Positions 7,186-15,049 of a DNA stretch of 28,989 nt are shown here, in pieces. The stretch covers positions 1 through 28,989 of the forward strand of contig DBBX01000016.1 of NCBI GenBank assembly GCA_002292815.1, given 5' to 3'. Made by a program: the position numbers and the translations under genes. This stretch comes from Thiotrichaceae bacterium UBA973 (GTDB taxonomy: Bacteria > Pseudomonadota > Gammaproteobacteria > Eutrophobiales > Eutrophobiaceae). Each line of letters begins with the position of its first letter. Within the stretch, counting starts at the first letter, position 1. Below the pieces are notes generated by a model. The model did no database searches. It had not been told where the DNA came from and saw only the letters and a program-made list of their open reading frames with translations.

Positions 7186-8361
7186 TTACTTACCAGTCGT
7201 TTCTTTCCAGACAGCAACAGCTTTATCTGCCGCTTCCTTCAAAGTATCAGCCATAATAATTGGCAGGCCACTATCAACAAGAATCTTGCGACCCGCTTCG
7301 ACATTCGTGCCTGATAATCTAACGACCAGTGGGACCTTCAGATCAATTTGTTGCACCGCCTGAACTACGCCTTCGGCGATCCAGTCACAACGATTGATCC
7401 CGGCAAAGATGTTAACCAGAATACATTCAACCTTGTCGTCAGAAAGCACAAGATTAAACGCCTTGGTAGTACGCTCGGGTGATGCACCACCACCTATATC
7501 CAGAAAGTTGGCAGGTTCGCCGCCGGCATGCATGATCATATCCATGGTCGCCATCGCTAAACCGGCACCATTGATAATACAACCGATGTTACCGTCGAGG
7601 CCGACATAACTCAGTCCACGATCTGCTGCACGCATTTCACGTGCATCTTCTTGTGACTTATCTCTTAGCTCGGCAATATTGTGATGACGGAATAATGCGT
7701 TATCGTCAAAACCCATCTTCGCATCAACGGCTATTATGTTGCCTTCTTTGGTAACCACCAGAGGATTGATCTCAACCATGGTCGCATCCAAATCACGCAT
7801 CGCCCGGTAACAACCGAGGATGGTGGTCACAGCTTGATTCACTTGTGATTTATCCAGACCTAATGCAAAGGCAATTTCACGTGCCTGAAACGGTTGCATA
7901 CCGACTGCGGGTTCAACAGCAATCTTGATAATCGATTCAGGTTTGGTTACTGCGAGTTCTTCAATCTCCATACCTCCTTCAGCCGAAGCCACAACGGTGA
8001 CACTTTCATTGGCGCGGTCTAATACAAAGGCCAGATAGATTTCACGTTCAATATTACAACCCGCTTCTATATAAATACGATGACAAATCTTGCCTTGTGG
8101 ACCGGTTTGATGCGTTATCAATTTTGCACCGAGTAATTCTTCGGCGGCCTTTGAAACTTCTTCTTCTGTTTTACAGATTTTAATGCCGCCTGCCTTGCCA
8201 CGCGCACCGGAATGAATTTGCGCCTTAACCACCCAGACATCACCACCGATTTCTATGGCGCGATAGGCTGCTTGTTCAGGACTGTAAGCGAGTCCACCAT
8301 TGCCAATCGGCACACCATAATCTGCAAGTATTTCTTTAGACTGATATTCATGAATATCCAT
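7186..8361 (-). CDS. mtkA: Malate-CoA ligase (malate thiokinase), beta subunit
   Basis: The 391-residue beta subunit has an N-terminal ATP-grasp domain (MDIHEYQSKEIL, VKAQIHSGARGKAGG near residue 50, VEINPLVV near 195, DAKMGFDDNA) and a C-terminal CoA-ligase domain (GAGLAMATMD, GGEPANFLDIGGGA, NIFAGINRCDWIAEG). NRCDWIA is shared with methylotroph MtkA as I remember it. It supplies the ATP-dependent half of malyl-CoA synthesis. It begins with ATG at 8361 behind a strong AGGAGG site and follows mcl by 41 bp. Succinyl-CoA synthetase SucC is the alternative reading; the operon argues against it. Confidence 0.94.
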   Translation of the reverse strand: MDIHEYQSKEILADYGVPIGNGGLAYSPEQAAYRAIEIGGDVWVVKAQIHSGARGKAGGIKICKTEEEVSKAAEELLGAKLITHQTGPQGKICHRIYIEAGCNIEREIYLAFVLDRANESVTVVASAEGGMEIEELAVTKPESIIKIAVEPAVGMQPFQAREIAFALGLDKSQVNQAVTTILGCYRAMRDLDATMVEINPLVVTKEGNIIAVDAKMGFDDNALFRHHNIAELRDKSQEDAREMRAADRGLSYVGLDGNIGCIINGAGLAMATMDMIMHAGGEPANFLDIGGGASPERTTKAFNLVLSDDKVECILVNIFAGINRCDWIAEGVVQAVQQIDLKVPLVVRLSGTNVEAGRKILVDSGLPIIMADTLKEAADKAVAVWKETTGK

Positions 8362-8402
8362 GATTACAACCTCCTAATAGTTTTGAATTAAATTCGTTAT
8401 GC

Positions 8403-9350
8403 CTAGTTGGCCGCGATCTGATCGGCTTGCGCAATCACGTTGCGCGCCATACGCTCGGAAGCGATATCGATCATCTTGCCATCTAATTGTGCCGCACCCT
8501 TACCGGCCTTGGCCGCTTCTTCAAGTGCTTCGAGTACACGACGTGCACGCGTCACTTCTGCATCAGGTGGCGACATCACTTCATTTGCCAATTCAATTTG
8601 CGATGGATGGATTGCCCATTTACCTTCATAACCCAGAGCGGCAACACGACGTGCGGCTTCTCTAAAGGCATCGGCATCACTGAAATCACCAAACGGGCCA
8701 TCAATAGCACGCAGACCATAAGCGCGACATGCGGTCAGCATTTGCACCTGTGCGGCATGCCATTGATCAATCTCAACACCGTTACAAGCATAATCCGGAT
8801 TTAAACCACCAATCACTGTAGTACGTGAACGGAGGCTGGCAGCGTAGTCTGCTACGCCAAAGTGGAATGCTTCGAGTCGCGGGCTGGCCTGTGCAATGGT
8901 GAAAACGTTTGCACCACCGAGTGCGGTTTCAATCAGACATTCAAGGCCTATCTTTTTCTTCAGACCCATTGCGGTTTCGATTTGCGTGACCATCATGTCA
9001 ACGGCATAAACATCTTCTGCGGTACCGACTTTCGGGATCAGAATGGTATCGAGGTTGTTGCCCGCTTGTTCGAGAATATCGACAACGTCGCGATACATAT
9101 AATGTGTATCCAGACCATTGATGCGAACGGACATAGTTTTGTTGCCCCAATCGATATCATTTAGACCTTCAATGATATTTTTGCGTGCCTGTTCTTTATC
9201 ATCTGGAACAACGGCATCTTCACAATCGAGAAATATATAATCGGCGTCGCTCTTGGCGGCCTTTTCGAACATACCTGGATTGGAACCAGGTACGGCTAAC
9301 TCACTACGTTGTAGACGCGCACGCGCCTGCTCAAACTGAGTAAAACTCAT
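8403..9350 (-). CDS. mcl: Malyl-CoA lyase
   Basis: Mcl is a CitE-like TIM-barrel lyase that splits L-malyl-CoA into acetyl-CoA and glyoxylate, the last step of the serine cycle. From the chosen start the protein has 315 residues and shows RSELAVPGSNP (15-25), FLDCEDAVVPDDKEQARKN (40-58), R76 in RINGLDTHYMYRD, E141 in ECLIETALGG and D168 in FGVADYA. The Mg2+ and substrate ligands of characterised malyl-CoA lyases fall at these same numbers, as far as I recall. A longer frame begins at 9380, but ATG at 9350 has GGAGG about 9 bases upstream, and MSFTQFEQAR matches known Mcl N-termini. A terminator-like hairpin separates it from sgaA, so it may start its own transcript. Confidence 0.95.
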   Translation of the reverse strand: MSFTQFEQARARLQRSELAVPGSNPGMFEKAAKSDADYIFLDCEDAVVPDDKEQARKNIIEGLNDIDWGNKTMSVRINGLDTHYMYRDVVDILEQAGNNLDTILIPKVGTAEDVYAVDMMVTQIETAMGLKKKIGLECLIETALGGANVFTIAQASPRLEAFHFGVADYAASLRSRTTVIGGLNPDYACNGVEIDQWHAAQVQMLTACRAYGLRAIDGPFGDFSDADAFREAARRVAALGYEGKWAIHPSQIELANEVMSPPDAEVTRARRVLEALEEAAKAGKGAAQLDGKMIDIASERMARNVIAQADQIAAN

Positions 9351-9463
9351 ACTATTTACCCTCCGTTTTACTAACAACAACGAATTGCATTAGTAAAAAC
9401 TTATATAAACACTATCATTTAATTACAGAATTTCCAGTATCGAAATACCGGATTATTTTTATG

Positions 9464-9487
9464 AAAAAGGCGGGCTATGCGCCCGCC
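9464..9487 (-). terminator. Intrinsic terminator or attenuator between sgaA and mcl
   Basis: GGCGGGC and GCCCGCC form a perfect 7-bp GC stem with a 5-base loop. On the minus strand it is followed by five T. It lies 15 bases after the sgaA stop codon. It would end the sgaA message fully or in part and set a different level for mcl-mtkA-mtkB-hprA-ppc. Confidence 0.8.
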
Positions 9488-9502
9488 ATTAAAGCTTTAT
9501 TA

Positions 9503-10687
9503 TTATTCTTGTATTCTTGGTTTAGCAGTTGAACGCAAGTATTCCTGCGCTGCTGCAACACCACTACCCAATTCAATCGGGTAGCCCAGATCTTTCATGG
9601 TCATTTCTGCACCATTGATCGGGGTTAAAACCATCAGCTCATTCATATCACCAAGGTGGCCAATACGAAATGCTTTACCGGCAATCTTGGTAAGACTGAT
9701 TGAAAGCGCCAGGTTGTAGTAGTTGTAGGCATGACGAACGACTTCATTGCCATCAAAGCCTTCTGGGACCTTAACTGCAGTAACGGTATCGGAATACCAG
9801 TTTTCATCGTTCGCTATTGGTCGCATTCCCCAAGCGCTGACGGCAGCACGAACTGCATTAGCCATACGATTGTGACGTACGAAAACGTTATCCAGTCCTT
9901 CTTCGAAAATCATGTTTAATGATTCGCGTAAGCCGCGGAGTAAGTTCATTGGTGGTGTGTAAGGGAAATAACCTAAATCATTGGTTTTGATTTGATCATT
10001 CCAGTCAAAAAAGGTCTTTGGCAAGGTTGAACCTTCACGGCACGCTAGTGCTTTTTCACTGGCACAAACAATACCGAGGCCAGTAGGCAACATAAAGCCT
10101 TTTTGTGAACCAGAGACACAGATATCTACGCCCCATTCGTCCATACGAAAATCGATTGAACCGACAGAACTTACACCATCAACGAACAACAATGCTGGAT
10201 GGTCGCAAGCGTCTAATGCCTTACGTACAGCGGCGATATCAGAAGCAACGCCTGTTGCTGTTTCGTTTTGGGTGGCGAAGACCGCTTTGATTTCGTGATT
10301 TTTATCAGCAGCCAGAACTTCAGCATACTTTTCTACAGGAACGCCATCACCCCACTCTTCTTCAAAGTGCTGAACTTCCAGACCCCAGCGTTGGCAAAGG
10401 TCGACCCAAAGGAATGAGAAATGACCAAAGCTGGACATTAATACCTTATCACCGGCATTCAATGTGTTTGATACTGCTGATTCCCAGCCACCGGTACCCG
10501 ATGCAGGAAAAATGAACACTCGACCATTTTCGGTTTTGAAGACTTTTTTCATGTCTTCATAGAGTGGTTTGGTGAATGCAGGCAAGTCCATCGCACGCAT
10601 GTCTTCCTGCTCGTGGTTCATTGCATTCTGAATACGGCGTGGAACCGTTGTTGGGCCAGGGATAAATAAAAAATTACGTCCAGGCAT
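9503..10687 (-). CDS. sgaA: Serine-glyoxylate aminotransferase
   Basis: This 394-residue class V aminotransferase has FIPGPTTVP at the N-terminus, FPASGTGGWESA in the PLP phosphate-binding region (60-71), ATQNETATGV (138-147), FVDGVSSVGS (168-177) and GSQKGFML with the Schiff-base lysine K196. The motifs and length match methylotroph SgaA, which transfers the amino group of serine to glyoxylate, giving hydroxypyruvate and glycine. It is the first gene of the serine-cycle cluster. ATG at 10687 is preceded by AGGGT, and a 279-bp upstream region may hold its promoter. Alanine-glyoxylate aminotransferase is the nearest alternative; the hprA partner in the cluster favours serine. Confidence 0.93.
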   Translation of the reverse strand: MPGRNFLFIPGPTTVPRRIQNAMNHEQEDMRAMDLPAFTKPLYEDMKKVFKTENGRVFIFPASGTGGWESAVSNTLNAGDKVLMSSFGHFSFLWVDLCQRWGLEVQHFEEEWGDGVPVEKYAEVLAADKNHEIKAVFATQNETATGVASDIAAVRKALDACDHPALLFVDGVSSVGSIDFRMDEWGVDICVSGSQKGFMLPTGLGIVCASEKALACREGSTLPKTFFDWNDQIKTNDLGYFPYTPPMNLLRGLRESLNMIFEEGLDNVFVRHNRMANAVRAAVSAWGMRPIANDENWYSDTVTAVKVPEGFDGNEVVRHAYNYYNLALSISLTKIAGKAFRIGHLGDMNELMVLTPINGAEMTMKDLGYPIELGSGVAAAQEYLRSTAKPRIQE

Positions 10688-10851
10688 GGTGTACCCTCCA
10701 ATGTTGTGAAAAAAATGTCCTTTACAAATAAAAAAGGGATCGCCGCTTTTTTATTTTATGTTCTCTAGTATCAGGAGCTTTCGCTAAGACATCTCTTCAG
10801 CGGTGAGCGAATGTATCAATTCTTGTTATTTTATTATTTTTTAACGCAATG

Positions 10852-10864
10852 AGCACCGGGTGCT
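10852..10864. promoter_or_regulatory. Perfect palindrome upstream of sgaA, candidate operator
   Basis: AGCACC-G-GGTGCT is a 13-base perfect inverted repeat about 165 bases before the sgaA start, in the 278-bp gap after metZ. No T run follows it on either strand, so it is not an obvious terminator. I could not place a convincing sigma-70 promoter beside it. The rest of this gap is AT-rich with no gene. Confidence 0.35.
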
Positions 10865-10965
10865 AGATTGCGGCGATTGATAGCAAGCTAATCAGTCTAA
10901 CTAATAAACAAGGATAAAATCAATGTTTTGAGGGGTTTTTTAATATTTCTGTCAAATATTCGACA

Positions 10966-12159
10966 CTATTTTGTCATATTCAACCCAGCCTGATCCAGGT
11001 CGTCAATGATGTCTGACACTCCTTCAAGCCCAACCGAGAGACGGATCAATCCTGGCTTTATACCGACTTCTGAGGCTTGCTCATCAGTCAGTTTATGATG
11101 CGTCGTTGTCCGCGGATGAGTAATAGTACTCTTTGTATCACCTAAGTTTGCGGTAATAGAAAACAGCTTTATTGCGTCAATAAACTGCCAGGCCTGCTCT
11201 TTGCCACCATTCACTTCAAAACTAACGATGCCGCCCGAACCTGATTGCTGCTCTGCTGCAAGCTGATGCTGTGGATGAGAGTCTAGACCGGGGTAATAGA
11301 CTTTCTTGACAAACTTTTGACTATTTAGCCATTCGGCTATTTGCTGTGCATTTTGGCAATGTGCCTGCATCCGAATCGACAATGTCTCTAATCCTTTCAG
11401 AAAAACCCAGGCATTAAACGGACTCATGCTGGCACCACCGGTGCGCAGAAAAGCATAGATATCTTCGCCGAGCAAAGCGTCACTACCGACAATGGCACCA
11501 CCAACACAGCGCCCTTGGCCATCGAGGTATTTTGTCGCGGAGTGGATTACGATGTCTGCGCCTAGTTTTAATGGCAATTGTAAACTAGGTGTACAAAAAC
11601 AATTGTCGACAATCAGGAGCTTGTCCTTGCTATGGGCAATTTCGGCCAATCGGCTGATGTCAGCAATCTCGGTCAGTGGGTTTGAGGGCGTTTCCAGAAA
11701 GAGTAGCTTCGTTTCAGGTGTAATCGCCGTTTCCCAAGTCTCATAGTTTGTAAGGTCAACAAATGTCGTCGTAATACCGTATTTAGGTAATATGTTTGCA
11801 AGTAAATTGACCGTTGTGCCAAAGATACTTCGCGATGACACAATATGATCACCTGACTTCAGCAAACCAAGCATGGTACACAAGATAGCGCTCATGCCGG
11901 ATGAGGTACCGATACAACGCTCGCCCTGCTCTAAAGCGGCTAAACGTTGTTCGAATGTTCGAACTGTCGGGTTGGTAAAACGCGAGTAGATATTTCCCGG
12001 GCTATCGCCCGCAAAACGCGCTGCTGCCTCAGCGGCATCAGCAAAGACATAGCTCGAACTGGCAAATATCAATTCACTATGTTCACCTTCGTGGCTGCGG
12101 ACCTGTCCGGCACGAACGGCTAGCGTATCAGCGCTTAGTTGTTTTGTTTTGTCTGTCAT
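10966..12159 (-). CDS. metZ: O-succinylhomoserine sulfhydrylase
   Basis: This 397-residue Cys/Met-metabolism PLP enzyme joins O-succinylhomoserine with sulfide to make homocysteine for methionine synthesis. It shows YSRFTNPT (58-65), GTSSGMSAI (84-92), FLETPSNP (154-161), VDNCFCTP (184-191) and HSATKYLDGQGR with PLP lysine K210, ending with the LIRLSVGLEGVSD region typical of the family. The N-terminal TLAVRAGQVRS and overall length fit MetZ better than cystathionine gamma-synthase. ATG at 12159 has AGGA 7 bases upstream. It stands alone, with gaps of 278 bp downstream and 555 bp upstream, and I saw no SAM riboswitch in the upstream gap. Confidence 0.93.
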   Translation of the reverse strand: MTDKTKQLSADTLAVRAGQVRSHEGEHSELIFASSSYVFADAAEAAARFAGDSPGNIYSRFTNPTVRTFEQRLAALEQGERCIGTSSGMSAILCTMLGLLKSGDHIVSSRSIFGTTVNLLANILPKYGITTTFVDLTNYETWETAITPETKLLFLETPSNPLTEIADISRLAEIAHSKDKLLIVDNCFCTPSLQLPLKLGADIVIHSATKYLDGQGRCVGGAIVGSDALLGEDIYAFLRTGGASMSPFNAWVFLKGLETLSIRMQAHCQNAQQIAEWLNSQKFVKKVYYPGLDSHPQHQLAAEQQSGSGGIVSFEVNGGKEQAWQFIDAIKLFSITANLGDTKSTITHPRTTTHHKLTDEQASEVGIKPGLIRLSVGLEGVSDIIDDLDQAGLNMTK

Positions 12160-12229
12160 ATTGGCATCCTCAATAGTAATAATTAGAGCTTTGCAGAGTC
12201 AGCCTGGGATAAAGTTGCTGTTGTGAATG

Positions 12230-12480
12230 CGGGGGAATATTCGTGATTTGTTTCGACAACTGATTCCAGACGTCGCCTAAGGCGCCTACTGTTGGTGTCT
12301 ACTTTATACCGTCGCTTCGGACTCCTCGGCTCTAGCTCCTGCTTCGCCCTACCTCATGCATCCATGCAGTCGTGTCCTCGCGACATACACTCCATTCATG
12401 GAGATAACCCACATTCAGCTTCAGCTAAAGCAGGTTGTCTCTTTAGCGGTATTTTTATTGCGCCCGCAAGCTGATTTCAA
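12230..12480. repeat. Repeat-like intergenic sequence upstream of metZ
   Basis: Part of a 555-bp gene-free gap (12160-12714). The segment is richer in GC than its flanks and is full of short inverted repeats: GCC-TAA-GGC near 12277, TGCATCCATGCA at 12357-12368, TCGCGA near 12378 and CCAT-T-CATGG near 12390. A 60-codon frame inside it has low-complexity Ser/Cys/Arg content and resembles no protein I know. It looks like a dispersed intergenic repeat copy, which a genome-wide search would show. The remainder, 12481-12714, is AT-rich with nothing I recognise. Confidence 0.4.
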
Positions 12481-12714
12481 ATCGGCGCATCTGTAGAAAA
12501 TAGTGAATTTCTTGTCCTATGTCAATTACTCAAGGTTACTTTCTATCAATGACGTTGCATAAGAAGAAGCCGTCGCAGTTGTAGTTAACCAAGAACAGAC
12601 CATTAAAGTCTGGTTCAAACAGATAACTTTACCGGTGATCTGTTATTGAAAAAAATGGAGGCTACACAAAATAGACGTGTTATATATAACGATTACTATC
12701 AGGTGAAATCATGT

Positions 12715-13344
12715 TCATTCGTACTTAATATCGTTCTTCTTTAATATTGATTTAAGAGTAGCATTTTCGGCATCAATTTTGTTATGTTCGGCAAAGACTC
12801 TATTGATATACACAGAGATTAAAAACATGACAATGCCATAAGTGAGGAAAATCCCACCCAGGAATGAATGATATTTATCTCCTTGCGCAATTAACATAAA
12901 ACATTGTGGAACAACTGCTGGAAATGAAAAACTTAAATAAACTATCTTGCTTGCTGAATAGGTAATTATCGAACCACCAATGAGCGATGCAATAAATAAA
13001 AATAATATTCCATGATGTAAAACAGAATCAAGTAATGGCAAGGTACCTTTTGGAATAAATATGTATCCGGTAAGCCCCCACATAGTTCCCGATATGACAG
13101 ACATAACCAGAAACGTCATTAGCCATATATCATAATCTTCTTCATGACTGATTTGGTTAAATTTCCACGTCATAAAAAAACGTATTAATGTAAATAAAGA
13201 AAATGCAATAAACCAGGTATTGATTACCTTACTTTGTGAAATATCCTGAAACAGCCAAAAAGCCAGTAATGCCGCAATATAAGTCGCCGTGTAGCTAATA
13301 TACGACTGACCATATAACCTTTGAACTGTCTTAATATCCGACAT
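12715..13344 (-). CDS. Six-helix membrane protein, orphan sensor-like input domain
   Basis: I do not recognise a named gene. The 209-residue protein has six hydrophobic segments (about 15-33, 39-60, 73-97, 109-128, 133-153, 160-181) and a short charged cytoplasmic tail. Features such as SGTMWGLTGY, LIGGSIITYSASK and FPAVVPQCFMLIAQGD recall the membrane input domain found at the N-terminus of some gammaproteobacterial PAS/GGDEF or histidine-kinase proteins, where the last helix runs into a coiled coil and an output domain. Here it stops after about 25 tail residues (AENATLKSILKKND), so it is either a truncated sensor or a stand-alone membrane protein. It starts 50 bp after dapB with no clear ribosome site and is more AT-rich than its neighbours. 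Confidence 0.65.
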   Translation of the reverse strand: MSDIKTVQRLYGQSYISYTATYIAALLAFWLFQDISQSKVINTWFIAFSLFTLIRFFMTWKFNQISHEEDYDIWLMTFLVMSVISGTMWGLTGYIFIPKGTLPLLDSVLHHGILFLFIASLIGGSIITYSASKIVYLSFSFPAVVPQCFMLIAQGDKYHSFLGGIFLTYGIVMFLISVYINRVFAEHNKIDAENATLKSILKKNDIKYE

Positions 13345-13393
13345 AATAAATGAGCTTAAGGCTTGATTAATTATGCTTAATTAAAATTTTTTT

Positions 13394-14200
13394 TCATCCC
13401 AGGCTTAACACATCTTGCATATCAAACAGGCCTTTGTCTTTTTCTACTAGCCAACTTGCTGCCCTTACTGCGCCATTAGCAAATGTCTTTCTTGATGATG
13501 CCTTATGTGTAATCTCAACGCGTTCACCTTCAGTTGCAAACATAACGGTATGATCGCCAACAATGTCTCCCGCCCGTATTGTTTCAAAGCCTATCGCATT
13601 CTTGTCTCTCTCTCCGGTAATCCCTTCACGACCATAAACAGCACATTCTTTTAGATTTCGTCCCAGGGTGTTGGCAACGACTTCTCCCATACGAATCGCC
13701 GTACCTGATGGGGCATCTTTTTTATGTCGATGATGCGCTTCAATTATTTCGATATCTGCATCATCGCCGATAACCTGAGCCGCCATTTCCAATAGTTTTA
13801 GACATAAATTGACGCCGATACTCATGTTTGGTGCAAACACGATGGCAATTTTTTCTGAAGCTAATTCAATCTGCTCATGATCTGCTTTACTGAGACCGGT
13901 TGTCCCTATGACCATCTTGCAATTAGCGGAGACGCATTTTTTAATATTGGCTGTCACTGAAGCGGCGAATGTAAAATCAATCATCACGTCAACTTGATCG
14001 GCAACACTTGAGATATCATCGGTAATTAGTACACCCGTTTTACCAATGCCCGCCACTTCACCAGCATCGATCCCAAGCATGGGCGATTCACTGTACTCAA
14101 TAGCGGCGGTGACCTCGACTCCATCAGTGTCTTTGCAGACCTCCATGATAGTCTTACCCATTCTTCCAGCTGCACCACACACACCAACTCTTACCGACAT
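13394..14200 (-). CDS. dapB: 4-hydroxy-tetrahydrodipicolinate reductase
   Basis: DapB reduces hydroxy-tetrahydrodipicolinate with NAD(P)H in the diaminopimelate/lysine pathway. The 268-residue protein has the nucleotide-binding GAAGRMG (9-15), IDFTFAAS (74-81), GTTGLSK (99-105), FAPNMSIGVN (122-131) and the catalytic and substrate loop EAHHRHKKDAPSGTA (154-168), all as in the family. ATG at 14200 is the natural start, with a weak TAGG upstream. In many gammaproteobacteria dapB follows dnaJ directly; here about 2.5 kb (gst, ahpD-like, trx-like and tetR genes) separates them, suggesting an insertion. Confidence 0.95.
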   Translation of the reverse strand: MSVRVGVCGAAGRMGKTIMEVCKDTDGVEVTAAIEYSESPMLGIDAGEVAGIGKTGVLITDDISSVADQVDVMIDFTFAASVTANIKKCVSANCKMVIGTTGLSKADHEQIELASEKIAIVFAPNMSIGVNLCLKLLEMAAQVIGDDADIEIIEAHHRHKKDAPSGTAIRMGEVVANTLGRNLKECAVYGREGITGERDKNAIGFETIRAGDIVGDHTVMFATEGERVEITHKASSRKTFANGAVRAASWLVEKDKGLFDMQDVLSLG

Positions 14201-14271
14201 AAAACTGCGCCTATATAGATTCTAAATATTTGAGATTATACATTGATTACAAAAACTGACTTAACATTCTG

Positions 14272-14300
14272 AAAAATATTATGTGGCCACACGCCACATA
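14272..14300 (-). terminator. Probable terminator after the glutathione S-transferase gene
   Basis: TATGTGGC and GCCACATA form an 8-bp stem with a CACAC loop. On the minus strand a short AT stretch and five T follow. It is 19 bases past the end of the GST gene and would separate it from dapB. Confidence 0.6.
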
Positions 14301-14318
14301 TTAATGACTACGGCAACG

Positions 14319-14924
14319 CTACCCCAGGGGAGGCATTGTCACTTGCATCGATTCTCTTTCCATCCAAGTAGCATACCAACAGTCTAGTTTTAGATGCACT
14401 TTATGCCAATCTTCTTCGGGTAAGCGAAAATCAAGATAAGCAAGCGCACAAGCCACCGCGACTTGGCCAATCGTGAGCGGTCCAATAAGTCGTGTCATTT
14501 CTGAGTCTAAATAGCGTAATGCGCGTCGTATAACATTTAATTGTCGTTCCCGCATATCGCTATATCGCTCTGACTCTGGGCGTAAACTGTCTAAGCGTAT
14601 CATCACCGCAGCATCGAGAATACCATCAGCAAGTGCTTGTAGACGCAAGGCATCCCAACGTGATTTTCCAGCAACAGGGAAAAGAACTACCTCCCTGTTT
14701 AGACTATCCAGATATTCACAAATAACAGGCGAATCAAACAATATTTCATTATCGGAAATCATCAGCGCAGGCACTTTACCTAGTGGGTTAGCATCTGCTA
14801 GTTCAGGTGGGTTTTCCCAAGGATTTGTTGAAATTAACTCAATTTGGTCATCGAGGCCCAATTCTTTAGCGGCAATTCGCACTTTTCGAACGTAGGGCGA
14901 TGTTGGAGAAAAAAATAGCTTCAT
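14319..14924 (-). CDS. Glutathione S-transferase family protein (YibF-like)
   Basis: The 201-residue protein has an N-terminal thioredoxin-fold glutathione domain: FFSPTSPYVRKVRIAAKEL with a Ser/Pro active-site start, then NPLGKVPALMISDNEILFDSPVICEYLD, which carries the cis-Pro VPAL and the glutathione-binding DSPVI. An all-helical C-terminal domain follows (LRLQALADGILDAAV, LTIGQVAVACALAYLDFRLPEEDW). This arrangement and the short length match YibF-type GSTs; the substrate is unknown. It is divergent from the AhpD-like/thioredoxin operon, from which it is separated by 125 bp containing a perfect palindrome, so both may answer to the same TetR regulator. No strong ribosome site is visible before ATG at 14924. 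Confidence 0.88.
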   Translation of the reverse strand: MKLFFSPTSPYVRKVRIAAKELGLDDQIELISTNPWENPPELADANPLGKVPALMISDNEILFDSPVICEYLDSLNREVVLFPVAGKSRWDALRLQALADGILDAAVMIRLDSLRPESERYSDMRERQLNVIRRALRYLDSEMTRLIGPLTIGQVAVACALAYLDFRLPEEDWHKVHLKLDCWYATWMERESMQVTMPPLG

Positions 14925-15003
14925 TGCTAATGATATTACTTTATTTTTTAAATCAGGCCTACTACGATACAGATTGTTGTATGTGCATTCAATAATTGTA
15001 GCG

Positions 15004-15016
15004 GGTCATAATGACC
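15004..15016. promoter_or_regulatory. Perfect palindrome GGTCATAATGACC, candidate TetR operator
   Basis: GGTCAT-A-ATGACC is a 13-base perfect inverted repeat, 34 bases before the AhpD-like start, in the 125-bp divergent gap with the GST gene. It contains a CATAAT that could be a -10 element, so a bound protein would block transcription. The TetR regulator encoded two genes downstream is the obvious candidate to bind it; this is inferred from position only. Confidence 0.55.
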
Positions 15017-15049
15017 TTTTTACTTAACTCAAAGTCGAGGTAAATCACT

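Noticed and set aside
7186..8361. Reading mtkA and mtkB as TCA-cycle succinyl-CoA synthetase (sucC/sucD)
   Set aside because: Sequence resembles methylotroph MtkA/MtkB, and the genes sit with mcl, hprA and ppc with no TCA-cycle neighbour.
9351..9380. Longer malyl-CoA lyase start at 9380
   Set aside because: The internal ATG at 9350 has GGAGG at correct spacing, and that Shine-Dalgarno would lie inside the longer coding region.
12292..12474. 60-codon plus-strand frame upstream of metZ
   Set aside because: Low-complexity Ser/Cys/Arg composition, no ribosome site, and lies in repeat-like sequence with many inverted repeats.
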